Shown here piece by piece: positions 15,240 to 22,552 of a stretch of 39,016 nucleotides of DNA; position 1 is the stretch's first letter, and each line of letters begins with the position of its first letter. The stretch spans positions 1 through 39,016 of the forward strand of contig CADCUT010000092.1 in the NCBI GenBank assembly GCA_902805975.1, given 5' to 3'. The notes below the pieces were generated by a model. The model was given only the letters and a program-made list of their open reading frames with translations, was not told the origin of the DNA and did no database searches. Made by a program: the position numbers and the translations under genes. The DNA comes from an uncultured Rubrobacteraceae bacterium (GTDB lineage Bacteria; Actinomycetota; Rubrobacteria; Rubrobacterales; Rubrobacteraceae).

Positions 15240-15593
15240 GTGGAGGCGAAGAACGCCACAGAGGATGTGACCTGTGAGGCGCGGTTGACCGCGGTGTTTC
15301 GTCTGCTTGGCAAGCGCTGGAACGGCATCATCGTGGGTGTTCTGTTGCAGCGTCCCGCGCGCTTTGGCGAGATCGTCCGGGCTATACCGGGTCTCTCGGA
15401 TCGGGTGCTATCAGACCGGTTGCGGGAGCTGATGGAGGCGTCGCTGGTGGAGCGCGAGGTTCTTGAGGGCCCCCCAGTCGGGGTGCTGTACCGGCTAACG
15501 CCGCAAGGCGAGGACCTCCGGCCCGCCCTGGTCGAGCTGCAGCGGTGGGCCGACCGTCACCTCGCTGTGGACGGCGGGAGATCTACGGGGTAG
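15240..15593 (+). CDS. HxlR-family transcriptional regulator
   Basis: A 117-residue winged-helix regulator. The family's conserved cysteine is at residue 12 in the VTCEARLTAVFRLLGKRW segment, as in redox- or quinone/aldehyde-sensing HxlR proteins such as YodB and HypR. The DNA-recognition part is RFGEIVRAIPGLSDRVLSDR followed by LRELMEASLVERE and a wing containing VLYRLTPQGEDL. An upstream GTG at 15222 in the same frame lies before the TATAAT, so the GTG at 15240 is preferred and would make the transcript leaderless. It faces the LUD gene across a palindrome and probably represses it, responding to a thiol-reactive signal; the signal is inference. Confidence 0.9.
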   Translation: MEAKNATEDVTCEARLTAVFRLLGKRWNGIIVGVLLQRPARFGEIVRAIPGLSDRVLSDRLRELMEASLVEREVLEGPPVGVLYRLTPQGEDLRPALVELQRWADRHLAVDGGRSTG

Positions 15594-15606
15594 GACACCG
15601 ACCGTC

Positions 15607-15840
15607 GTGTCCGCGCTAGAAGAATTCGCGGGACACGTTTTGACGACCGTCGCTAGAAGTGTCGGCGAGGGTACTTGCCCCGGCCTCGATGCTTGTCCGG
15701 AGTGCCGAGGGACCTTCTACGACAAGAGCCGCAGAAGTACGCGGATGTGGAGCGGGCCACAAGGAGAGGGTGGCCAAGAGTATCGGCAAGGTCAGGCGTT
15801 ACGGGCAGGGGCGGCGGGGAGAGGGTCCCGCGTATGCAGT
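15607..15840 (+). pseudogene. Decayed C-terminal fragment of a CGNR zinc-finger protein
   Basis: The frame beginning at 15607 encodes ARSVGEGTCPGLDACPEC and then RGTFYDKSRRSTRMW, which match the end of CGNR (ABATE-type) proteins, where two cysteines precede a F-Y/L-D-x-S-R-N-x-S-R-x-W-C block. After the Trp, the expected CGNRAK segment appears in another frame as CGAGHKERVAKSIGK. The second Cys pair is therefore broken by a small deletion and frameshift, and no N-terminal ABATE domain is present. I read this as a remnant, not an active gene. CGNR proteins are usually transcriptional regulators in actinobacteria. It lies 14 bases after the hxlR stop. Confidence 0.5.
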
Positions 15841-16147
15841 ATGCGGGCACGTCTGCGGGTTCGGGTACGCTAGAACAACCGACTTGGAGATTCAGGAGGT
15901 ATCCACACAAGCGAGAAGCGTCTCCGACCCCGAGGTCTACGAGGAGGCAACCTGGACAGGCTCTCGATGCCGCCCTCCTCGAAGCCCGCGATCCTCTGGC
16001 AGAGCGCCTTATTGGAAGACCGGTCTGTCCAGCTCGCTCGGCGTCCAAACCGCTGAAAAGCAGGGACCGTTTGACCCTCCCGTTACGCCGCGGCTGCTCC
16101 GTCTAGAGGCGTAGGAGATCGAGCAGTTCCCAGCCGTGTCAGGGTGC
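15841..16147. other. Gene-poor stretch after the CGNR remnant
   Basis: Open frames here are short, disagree with any family I know and show no ribosome-binding site before a plausible start. I see nothing functional; it may be further decayed remains of the gene at 15607. Confidence 0.4.
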
Positions 16148-16177
16148 GCGTGCCTTTCTCTCTCCCCCTTGGCACGC
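16148..16177. terminator. Hairpin with pyrimidine loop
   Basis: GCGTGCC at 16148-16154 pairs with GGCACGC at 16171-16177 around a 16-base loop made only of C and T. A pyrimidine-rich stretch (TTCTCCCCTTC) follows on the plus strand. It may end plus-strand transcription from the hxlR side. Confidence 0.4.
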
Positions 16178-16270
16178 TTCTCCCCTTCGTAGGGCGATGC
16201 ATGGGCGCCCCCAGCCAGGCCCGGCTGGACCAGTGGGGTGCGCTGTCTCGGGCCTGGTGGAGCCGCCGTG

Positions 16271-16313
16271 CCCAAGGCTGGGCCGAAGCGTGTCCAGCCT
16301 TGGGCGCTTCGGC
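16271..16313. repeat. Interlocked double inverted repeat after the hydrolase gene
   Basis: Four segments abut: CCCAAGGCTGG (16271-16281), GCCGAAGCG (16282-16290), a TGT spacer, CCAGCCTTGGG (16294-16304) and CGCTTCGGC (16305-16313). Segment one pairs perfectly with three (11 bp), and two with four (9 bp), so two hairpins exclude each other. It lies three bases beyond the stop codon of the minus-strand hydrolase gene and is probably a terminator of unusual design. Confidence 0.75.
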
Positions 16314-16316
16314 TCG

Positions 16317-17048
16317 TCAGCTCGACAGGTCGTCTCCCGGCTGCATCTCGTGAACCGTGACGCCGGGGGCGATCTGGCCGAGGTGCTCGCGGAACTTGTC
16401 GGGCGTGCCGGTGAAGAACGGCAGCACGTCCTGGCTGTAGTGGATCGGGACGACGTGTTGGACGCCGAGAAGGCGGGCGGCGTGGGCGGCCTCGAAGGGT
16501 CCCATCACCAGGCGGTCGCCGATGGGGAGCAGGGCCAGGTCCGGGTGGTAGAGCTCGCCGATGAGCCGCATGTCGCCGAAGACCGAGGTATCGCCCGCGT
16601 GGTAGAGGCGGAACCCGCTCTCGAACTCGACCACGTACCCCATCGGCTCGCCGCCGTAGATCAGGGACCCGTCTTCGGTCTGGATGCTTGAGGAGTGGAA
16701 GGCGTTGGTGGCGGTCACTTTTATGCCGCCTATCTGGGCCGTACCGCCCTTCTGTATCGGCTGTCCGTTCTCCACGCCCTGCCCTTGCAGGTAGGAGATG
16801 ATCTCGAAGTTCGAGACGACGTTCGCGCCCGTCTCCCGCGCAATGGGGATGGTGTCGCCCATATGGTCGAAGTGGCCGTGGGTCAGCAGGATCGTGTCGA
16901 CGTTGCCGGCCTCCTTCAACTCCTCCGGCGTCGTCGGGTTATCCGTCAGGAACGGGTCTATGAGGATCTGCTCACCGCCGGGGGTCACGAGCCTGAAGGC
17001 CGAGTGACCCAGGTAGTTGATCCTGGTCCCGCCTAGCATGTGTTCCAC
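16317..17048 (-). CDS. UPF0173-type metal-dependent hydrolase
   Basis: A 243-residue metallo-beta-lactamase-fold protein of the UlaG-like UPF0173 group. The zinc ligands are visible in THGHFDHMGD, and further metal ligands in FHSSS, YHAGDTS and the late PIHYSQ. The N-terminus INYLGHSAFRLVTPGGEQIL with IDPFLTDNP is characteristic. The physiological substrate of this group is unknown; relatives include UlaG lactonase and N-acyl phosphatidylethanolamine hydrolases. I choose the GTG at 17048 because GGAGG lies five bases upstream; the ATG nine bases downstream is 14 bases from it. A much longer open frame upstream is not conserved. It is divergent from the DMT-type gene at 17222. Confidence 0.9.
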   Translation of the reverse strand: MEHMLGGTRINYLGHSAFRLVTPGGEQILIDPFLTDNPTTPEELKEAGNVDTILLTHGHFDHMGDTIPIARETGANVVSNFEIISYLQGQGVENGQPIQKGGTAQIGGIKVTATNAFHSSSIQTEDGSLIYGGEPMGYVVEFESGFRLYHAGDTSVFGDMRLIGELYHPDLALLPIGDRLVMGPFEAAHAARLLGVQHVVPIHYSQDVLPFFTGTPDKFREHLGQIAPGVTVHEMQPGDDLSS

Positions 17049-17221
17049 GATTTCCTCCGTTCGTTTGCTAAATGAAGGCTCGAAAGCCCCTTGACGTGTA
17101 CCCGATCCCGTATACGAGAAAACGGCGCCGGAAACGTCGCCCACGGCGGCGGATATAATCCCGCCGGCTCCGGATCGGCCGGGCCCGACAACGATACGAC
17201 GAGGATACTTTTCGGAGGTGC

Positions 17222-17644
17222 ATGAAAGCATTGGTCCTGCTCGCGGTGCTCGCGGGCCTGTGCGTGGCGGTCCAGACCAACCTGACGGCGGTGGCCCAGC
17301 GGGCGCTCGGCGCGCCGGTGCTCGTCGCCATCTCGGGCCTCGCCACGAGCCTGACGGCCCTCATCGTCGCCCTCACCCTCGCGAAGCCAGACTTCACCGG
17401 CCGGGCCGTCGGTTACGCCGTTGGCTCCGGGGTGCTCGGCGCCGTGATCGTCGGCGCCATAGCGACGGCTGCGGCCCAGGGCGGCGTCGCCCGAGCCCTC
17501 TCCCTGGTCATCGCCTCCCAGCTCGTCTTCGGCCTTCTCCTCGACGCCCTCGGCGTCTTCGGCGGCAGCCCGGATGTCGGGGTCCTGAAGGTCCTCGGGG
17601 TGGTGCTCATCATCGCCGGCGGCGTGCTTGTAGTGAGGTTCTAA
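17222..17644 (+). CDS. Small DMT-family membrane protein (YdcZ/DUF606-like)
   Basis: A 140-residue protein of four or five hydrophobic helices with almost no soluble part. The helix 1 sequence LAGLCVAVQTNLTAVAQRAL and the following ALGAPVLVAISGLATSLTA resemble DUF606/YdcZ, which are half-size members of the drug/metabolite transporter superfamily, and the end resembles the VLGVVLIIAGGVLVVR last helix of that group. Such proteins often work as homo- or heterodimers; no second half-transporter lies next to it. The substrate is unknown. GGAGG lies just before the ATG. It is divergently transcribed from the hydrolase at 16317-17048. Confidence 0.82.
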   Translation: MKALVLLAVLAGLCVAVQTNLTAVAQRALGAPVLVAISGLATSLTALIVALTLAKPDFTGRAVGYAVGSGVLGAVIVGAIATAAAQGGVARALSLVIASQLVFGLLLDALGVFGGSPDVGVLKVLGVVLIIAGGVLVVRF

Positions 17645-17750
17645 AGAGAGGCTTCAGGCATCGGGCTTGAGCCATCAGGAAGAATTGACGGATGTGGAAC
17701 CCTCGCCGGAGGTATCCCCTGAAGCCCAGAACCTGTAACCTGTAACCTCA
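17645..17750. repeat. Intergenic repeat, copy B (diverged)
   Basis: Contains GAGAGGCTTCAGGCATCGGG at one end and GGTATCCCCTGAAGCCCAGA followed by ACCTGTAACCTGTAACCTC at the other. These resemble the ends of copy D, but the middle does not align and the match is weaker than for copies A, C and D. It abuts the start codon of the GH15 gene, so that gene has no visible Shine-Dalgarno. Confidence 0.4.
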
Positions 17751-19559
17751 ATGAGCTATCTCCCTATAGGCGACCACGGCGTTATCGGCAACCTCCACAC
17801 GGCGGCGCTCGTCGGGATGGAGGGAACGATAGACTGGCTGTGCCTGCCGGCGTTCGACTCGCCGGCCGTGTTCTGCTCCATCCTGGACGACGAGAAGGGC
17901 GGGCACTTCACCCTGCGTCCGGTGGACTACCACAAGAGCCAGCAACTCTACCTGCCGGACTCGAACGTGTTGCTGACGCGCTTCTTCTCCTCCGAGGGGA
18001 TGGCGGAGGTGATCGACTTCATGCCCATCCTCTCCGAGCCGGGGGACCGCTCCCGCCTGGTGCGCGACGCGCGCGTCGTGCGCGGCACGATGCGCTTCGA
18101 GATGGAGTGCCGGCCTTCTTTCGACTACGCCCGCGGGCAGCACCACGTCTCCGTCGGCAAGCAGGGGGCCGTCTTCGCCTCGGCGAGCGCCACCCACGCC
18201 TCGCTCGCGCTCTCGACCGCCGTGCCCCTGGAAGCGTGGGAGGACGGGGCCGCGGGGACGAAGTTCACGCTCCAAGAGGGCGAGCGGGCGGTGTTCGTGC
18301 TCTCGGAGGTGGAGGACGGGGAGGGGCCGGGGCCGCCGTTCACGCGGGCGAGGTTCGAGGAGAGCTTGCACGCGACGCTCGGGTACTGGCGGCGTTGGAT
18401 CTCTCGCAGCACCTACTCCGGGCGCTGGCGCGAGTTTGTCCACCGCTCGGCCCTCGTCCTCAAGCTCATGGTCTACGACCCGACCGGAGCCCTCGTCGCG
18501 GCACCCACGATGGGGCTGCCCGAGAGGATCGGGGGCGAGCGCAACTGGGACTACCGCTACGCCTGGCTCCGCGACGCCGCCTTCACGCTGTACGCCCTGA
18601 TCTCCATCGGTTTCGAGGATGAGGCCTACAGGTTCATGGGATGGCTGCGCGACCGCTGCGCGCTGGACGAGGACGGCCTCCTCCAGCCCCTCTACGGCAT
18701 CGACGGCCGCACGCAGATACTGGAGGAGAACCTCGACCACCTCTCCGGCTATATGGGCTCGAAGCCCGTACGCCTCGGCAACGCGGCCTACGACCAGGTC
18801 CAGCTAGACCTCTACGGGGCCATCCTCGATGCCGCCTACCTCTACAATAAGTACGGCGCCCCGCTGGACTACGACCTCTGGCAGAACCTCCGCCGTATCC
18901 TGGACTGGCTCTGCGACAACTGGCAGCTCGAGGACGAGGGTATCTGGGAGGTCCGCGGCGGCCGGCGCCACTTCGTCTCCTCCAAGGTCATGAGCTGGGT
19001 CGCCCTGGAGCGGGCCGTGAGGATCTCGCGCCAGCGCGGCCTTCCCGCGGGCAACGGGGGGGTGCTGCGCTGGATAGGCGAGCGGGACAAGATCTACGAG
19101 GAGGTCATGGAGAAGGGCTGGAATCCTAGGAAGGGCTCATTCGTCCAGTACTACGGCGCGGACGCCCTCGACGCCTCGCTCCTCCTGATGCCGCTCGTCA
19201 AGTTCGTCGGACCGACGGACCCGCGCTGGATCTCCACCCTCGACCACATCCAGGGCGAACTCACCTACGACACCCTCGTAGACCGCTACAAAACCGACGC
19301 CGCAGCTCCCGACGGCCTCGCGGGCGGGGAGGGCTCGTTCAGCCTCTGCTCCTTCTGGCTCGTGGAGTGCCTCACCCAGGCCGGCCGCCTCGACGAGGCT
19401 CGCCTCTCCCTCGAAAAGATGTTCTCCTACGCCAACCACCTCGGCCTCTACGCCGAAGAGGTCGGACCCTCCGGCGAGGCCCTCGGTAACTTCCCCCAGG
19501 CCCTGACACACCTCTCCCTCATAAGCGCCGCCGTTCACCTCGACCGCGCCCTCGGCTAG
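17751..19559 (+). CDS. Glycoside hydrolase family 15 protein (glucoamylase/trehalase type)
   Basis: A 602-residue enzyme with an N-terminal beta-sandwich (about 1-240, beginning YLPIGDHGVIGNLHTAALVG) and a C-terminal (alpha/alpha)6 barrel (about 255-600). Family hallmarks are NWDYRYAWLRDAAFTLYAL at about 265-283, then LEENLDHLSGYMGSKPVRLG, the FSLCSFWLVECLTQAGR helix and LYAEEVGPSGEALGNFPQAL, where Glu569 or Glu570 is expected to be a catalytic base. The inverting family cleaves alpha-glucosidic bonds; actinobacterial members of this length include trehalases and glucoamylases, and this layout fits either. No signal peptide is present, so the substrate is intracellular, which favours trehalose or glycogen. 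It stands alone and starts directly after a repeat without a clear ribosome-binding site. Confidence 0.93.
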   Translation: MSYLPIGDHGVIGNLHTAALVGMEGTIDWLCLPAFDSPAVFCSILDDEKGGHFTLRPVDYHKSQQLYLPDSNVLLTRFFSSEGMAEVIDFMPILSEPGDRSRLVRDARVVRGTMRFEMECRPSFDYARGQHHVSVGKQGAVFASASATHASLALSTAVPLEAWEDGAAGTKFTLQEGERAVFVLSEVEDGEGPGPPFTRARFEESLHATLGYWRRWISRSTYSGRWREFVHRSALVLKLMVYDPTGALVAAPTMGLPERIGGERNWDYRYAWLRDAAFTLYALISIGFEDEAYRFMGWLRDRCALDEDGLLQPLYGIDGRTQILEENLDHLSGYMGSKPVRLGNAAYDQVQLDLYGAILDAAYLYNKYGAPLDYDLWQNLRRILDWLCDNWQLEDEGIWEVRGGRRHFVSSKVMSWVALERAVRISRQRGLPAGNGGVLRWIGERDKIYEEVMEKGWNPRKGSFVQYYGADALDASLLLMPLVKFVGPTDPRWISTLDHIQGELTYDTLVDRYKTDAAAPDGLAGGEGSFSLCSFWLVECLTQAGRLDEARLSLEKMFSYANHLGLYAEEVGPSGEALGNFPQALTHLSLISAAVHLDRALG

Positions 19560-19671
19560 CGCCCGCACCCCGATACCTCGTCGACCCAGAGCTCGGAGGT
19601 GACGACGTGCGGCCCGAAGAGGTCGGCGTTTACAGGGCTCAGGCGAACCGAGCGTCTCTGTACGTGCGGGC
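19560..19671. ncRNA. Candidate structured RNA or terminator region
   Basis: GCCCGCAC at 19561-19568 pairs perfectly with GTGCGGGC at 19664-19671, enclosing other pairings: ACCTC (19575-19579) with GAGGT (19596-19600), and TACAG (19631-19635) with CTGTA (19658-19662) with a GCTC/GAGC inner stem. Together they can form a multibranched fold of 111 bases directly after the GH15 stop codon. No known RNA family was recognised and coding frames are not convincing. It may be a 3' structure of the GH15 transcript. From 19672 to 19743 I see nothing. Confidence 0.3.
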
Positions 19672-19743
19672 TTCACAGCGCCGGTTGGACGCCTTACATA
19701 CGTGGGTCGGGTAAGGCTCTTTGATTGTGGCGGAAAGGCAGGG

Positions 19744-21141
19744 TTAGGACGCCACCATCCCGATAAGCGCCAGGACGGCGACGGAGATGGCGACGGGGGC
19801 TACGGCGAGGCGTGTGATCTCACCCTCCCTCCCCACCAGCCCGGTCGCCGTCGCCGCGAGCACGATGCGCTGCGGCGCCAGCAGGCTGGCGTGGCTCCCC
19901 GAGACGTTCTGCGAGGCCGCCGCGAGCGTCTCCGATATGCCGAGCCCCCGCGCCGCCTCGACCTGCAGCGGCATAAAGAGCGCGTTCGAGGCCGCGTTGG
20001 ACCCGGCAAGCGCCCCGCCGAAGGCCCCGAGCACGGGCAGGACGGCAGGGTAGAGCCCGCCGAAGCGCCGGGCCTGCTCCGCCAGCACCCCCGCGGCCCC
20101 GCCGTCGGCCACCACAGCCCCGGCGAGCACGAAGGTGAGCACCGCTCCCGCCGTCGGCAGCCACTGCCGCCCCGTCCCGCGGATCGCCCCGCCCACCCGG
20201 CGACCGCCCACGCCGAACAGGAGCGCCGCGAACACGGAGGACGCGATCAGCGACAGCCCCGGACCGTCGAGCACGGGACCGACCAGCGCGACGGAGCCCG
20301 GGTCCCCGGCCGCGTTGACGCCCACGAGCAGCACCAGCAGGAACGCGTAGGGCAGCAGCGCCCGGACCGGCACGTCCCGCGCCCGCCGCCACCGACGCGC
20401 GAGGAACACCGCCGTGGCCGCCAGCCCGCCCACAGCACCCGAGAGTTCAGGGACCAGGTACAGGCTCGTCCCGAGCGTCCCAGTCCCGGCCGCAAGCCCG
20501 AGAAGTACCGCCTCGGCTCCGCGACGCCGCACCCCCGACCATCCGCCGGCCAGCGCGACGGCCGCGATCCCGTAGACGGGGAAGAGGGGGACGCTGAGGA
20601 TGGCGCTCGCGTCCGACAACATCCCGAAGCCCATGCCCGCCAGGTCCGCCCCGATAACGGTCCCCACGCCCAGAGCGCCCCACGGTACGGCGCACTGGCC
20701 CCAGCTCGCAAGAACCGCCGCCTTGAGCGGCGAGAAGCCGGCGGCGAGCAGGATCGGGGCGCTGATCACGACCGCTACCCCAAACCCCGTCACCGACTCG
20801 AAGAACGGCGCCACCCCGACCACGACCCCGGCCGCCAGCGCGACCGGGTCGGGCTCGAGCCTCCCGAGAAACCGCGAGACCTCTCCCACGGCCCCGCCCG
20901 CCGCGAGCAGGTTGTATAGCAATAACCCCCCGAAGAGCACGAACAACACCCGCCCCGACGTCCCGAGCCCCCCGGCTAGAGGCCCTGCCAGGTCCGAACT
21001 CCCGAGCGCCAGCGCCCCCAAGATCGCCGCCCCGAGCGTCGCCACCCCAACGCGTGAAGCGGGCCATCCCAACACCAGTAGCCCAACGCCCGCCACCACG
21101 AACGGTGCGGCTGAAATCAGGAGTGCTGTAAAATCTACCAT
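19744..21141 (-). CDS. L-lactate permease LctP family transporter
   Basis: A membrane protein of 465 residues with 12 or more hydrophobic helices. Recognisable LctP motifs are VAPFFESVTGFGVAVVISA, AAVLASWGQCAVPWGALGVG and, near the end, GALAGSNAASNALFMPLQ with ASQNVSGSHASLLAPQRIVL. Family members import lactate or glycolate with protons. Its length is somewhat short against the usual 530-560, with most loops trimmed. The ATG at 21141 is preferred; the open frame extends to 21180 but would cover the divergent regulator's start region. It faces an XRE-cupin regulator, which probably controls it. No lactate dehydrogenase or lutABC is next to it; a LUD protein lies 5 kb upstream. Confidence 0.9.
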   Translation of the reverse strand: MVDFTALLISAAPFVVAGVGLLVLGWPASRVGVATLGAAILGALALGSSDLAGPLAGGLGTSGRVLFVLFGGLLLYNLLAAGGAVGEVSRFLGRLEPDPVALAAGVVVGVAPFFESVTGFGVAVVISAPILLAAGFSPLKAAVLASWGQCAVPWGALGVGTVIGADLAGMGFGMLSDASAILSVPLFPVYGIAAVALAGGWSGVRRRGAEAVLLGLAAGTGTLGTSLYLVPELSGAVGGLAATAVFLARRWRRARDVPVRALLPYAFLLVLLVGVNAAGDPGSVALVGPVLDGPGLSLIASSVFAALLFGVGGRRVGGAIRGTGRQWLPTAGAVLTFVLAGAVVADGGAAGVLAEQARRFGGLYPAVLPVLGAFGGALAGSNAASNALFMPLQVEAARGLGISETLAAASQNVSGSHASLLAPQRIVLAATATGLVGREGEITRLAVAPVAISVAVLALIGMVAS

Positions 21142-21143
21142 GA

Positions 21144-21157
21144 TAGAATATCTTCTA
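21144..21157. promoter_or_regulatory. Candidate operator between lactate permease and XRE regulator
   Basis: TAGAA (21144-21148) and TTCTA (21153-21157) form a palindrome with a four-base spacer in an AT-rich island between the divergent starts. It lies immediately upstream of the permease ATG, a natural place for repression. Confidence 0.4.
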
Positions 21158-21185
21158 CCAAAAACGGGGAGGAGGCGCAACGGCG

Positions 21186-21764
21186 GTGTCGGAGTTGGTG
21201 GAGTCTGTCTCCTCCGGGCGTCTGGGCGTGCGCGTCAAGGAGCTTCGGAGAGAGCGGGGGTTTACCCTCGACGAGTTGGCGGGCCGGGCTGGGGTGAGTC
21301 GGGCCATGATCTCCAAGCTAGAGCGGGGTGAGAAGAACCCGACGCTCGTCGTAGCGGCGCGTCTGGCCGAGGGCCTCGGGGTAAGCCTCTCCCGGCTGGC
21401 GGGTGTGGAGGAGAGACGCGAGGTCGTGGTCGTTCCGAGGGAACGGCGCATGGTCCTGAGGGACCCGGAGACGGGCTTCGAGCGCCAGTCGCTGTCGCCG
21501 ACCTTCGCCGGGCGTGGCGTGGAGTTCCTCCGCAACGTCGTACCCGAAGGCTCGACCTCCGGAGATTTCCCCGCGCACCGCAAGGGCGTCGAGGAGCACA
21601 TCGTCGTCGAGAAGGGCGAGCTCAGGGCGACGCTCGGTGGGGAGGAGTACGTGCTGCGCGAGGGCGACGCCCTCTACTTCGAGGCCGACGTGCCCCACCG
21701 CTTCGACAACGCCGGGCGGGGAGAATGCGCCTACTACCTGGTCATAAGCTCCGCCGGCACCTGA
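21186..21764 (+). CDS. XRE-family regulator with C-terminal cupin domain
   Basis: A 192-residue two-domain transcription factor. The XRE helix-turn-helix (about 11-67) includes RVKELRRERGFTLDELAGRA and GVSRAMISKLERGEKNPTL. The cupin (about 105-190) includes KGVEEHIVVEKGELRATLGG, then the LREGDALYFEADVPHRFDN strand with the HRF motif. This architecture senses a small ligand in the cupin barrel and typically regulates an adjacent catabolic or transport gene; here the divergent lactate permease. The GTG at 21186 follows GGGGAGGAGG at about ten bases. The ligand is probably the transporter's substrate or a product, which is inference. Confidence 0.93.
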   Translation: MSELVESVSSGRLGVRVKELRRERGFTLDELAGRAGVSRAMISKLERGEKNPTLVVAARLAEGLGVSLSRLAGVEERREVVVVPRERRMVLRDPETGFERQSLSPTFAGRGVEFLRNVVPEGSTSGDFPAHRKGVEEHIVVEKGELRATLGGEEYVLREGDALYFEADVPHRFDNAGRGECAYYLVISSAGT

Positions 21765-21779
21765 GAGGCCGCTGGTCGG

Positions 21780-21926
21780 GCTTTGAGGTATTGAGGCATC
21801 AGGTTTTTAGGCATCAGGGGTGCGATACGATACCCAGAGCCCGGCATCGCCAGCATGGTTAGCCTCCAAGAGAGCGGCAGGACCGCCCTGCAACACCTCA
21901 AAACCTGGAGCCTCCGAGCGGAGCGC
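21780..21926. repeat. Intergenic repeat, copy C
   Basis: Inverted relative to copy D. Its left end, at 21808-21824, carries the 17-mer TAGGCATCAGGGGTGCG, whose complement occurs exactly at 28820-28836. AGGCATCAGG occurs twice, at 21794 and 21809. Read on the minus strand its other end gives CGCTCGGAGGCTCCAGGTTT followed by TGAGGTGTTGCAGGG, parallel to copy D, and the middle shares ACCATG..GGCGA..CCGGGCTCT. It fills a convergent gap and ends at the stop codon of the zinc-ribbon gene. Confidence 0.65.
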
Positions 21927-22403
21927 TTACGAGGCCTCCATGAGGCGATGCCCGCCGACCCTGGCTTCGCGTCCGGCGCGGTGTCCGCGGTAGAAGTCCA
22001 GGCGGTCACTGGCGGCGCCCCAGCGGGCGAGGAGACGGCTCTCGGTGAGGAGCTCCGCCTCTCCGAAGCGGCCGTCCAGCCAGCCCTGGCGGTAGGCCTC
22101 GGACCTTGGCGGGTTCATCCATGAGACCCTGGCGGCCGAGAGGGGGAGGACCTCGGAGCCGCAGGCCGGGCAGCGGTAGACGTTGTCCGGGAGGAGGCGC
22201 ATCTCCGGGTGGCCGCACTCGCAGGCGTGTTGGCCGATGGTGTCTGGGAGGGTGACGATCCGGCGCAGCGAGTCGAGGAAGTCGCCGCCGAGGACGGCGC
22301 CGCACGCGCCGCAGCGCGCCGAGTTGCGGCCAAAGTCCGAAAGCTCCGACGCTTCGCAGAACGGGCAGGTAAGTGGGCTGGTATTCGAGGCCGTGTGCTC
22401 CAT
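21927..22403 (-). CDS. Zinc-ribbon hypothetical protein
   Basis: Unrecognised 158-residue protein with three or four pairs of metal-binding cysteines: CPFC (near 13), CGAC (near 31), CECG (near 61, spaced from the preceding histidine) and CPAC (near 78). The first two pairs make one ribbon and the last two another. The second half (about 95-158) is helical, with the segment PPRSEAYRQGWLDGRFGEAE then LDFYRGHRAGREAR. No known enzyme signature is seen. A double zinc ribbon with a basic helical tail is compatible with nucleic-acid or protein binding. An ATG with GGAGAGG upstream is a convincing start. It is convergent with the XRE-cupin gene, and transcribed separately from pncB across an AT-rich gap. 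Confidence 0.7.
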   Translation of the reverse strand: MEHTASNTSPLTCPFCEASELSDFGRNSARCGACGAVLGGDFLDSLRRIVTLPDTIGQHACECGHPEMRLLPDNVYRCPACGSEVLPLSAARVSWMNPPRSEAYRQGWLDGRFGEAELLTESRLLARWGAASDRLDFYRGHRAGREARVGGHRLMEAS

Positions 22404-22516
22404 CCCGTTATCCTCTCCGTGATCTCGACTTTACACACGTAATTATCCTCGCAAAGTGGCCCTTTTACATCGCACAAATAGACGATAAATCACTCGTTAA
22501 TAGTGGTTACGCCCGC

Positions 22517-22551
22517 CTAGCCCAAAAGGGCTAGAGACCGTTCGAGAACGG
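22517..22551 (-). terminator. Double hairpin after nicotinate phosphoribosyltransferase
   Basis: Read on the minus strand, CCGTT/AACGG with a four-base loop lies at 22551-22538, directly after the stop at 22553, and CTAGCCC/GGGCTAG around a TTTT loop lies at 22534-22517. Neither is followed by a strong T-run, as is common in high-GC genomes. Confidence 0.55.
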
Positions 22552-22552
22552 G

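Noticed and set aside
19702-20919. 405-codon plus-strand open frame
   Set aside because: It is the opposite strand of the lactate permease; composition is Arg/Pro/His-rich and no family pattern is seen.
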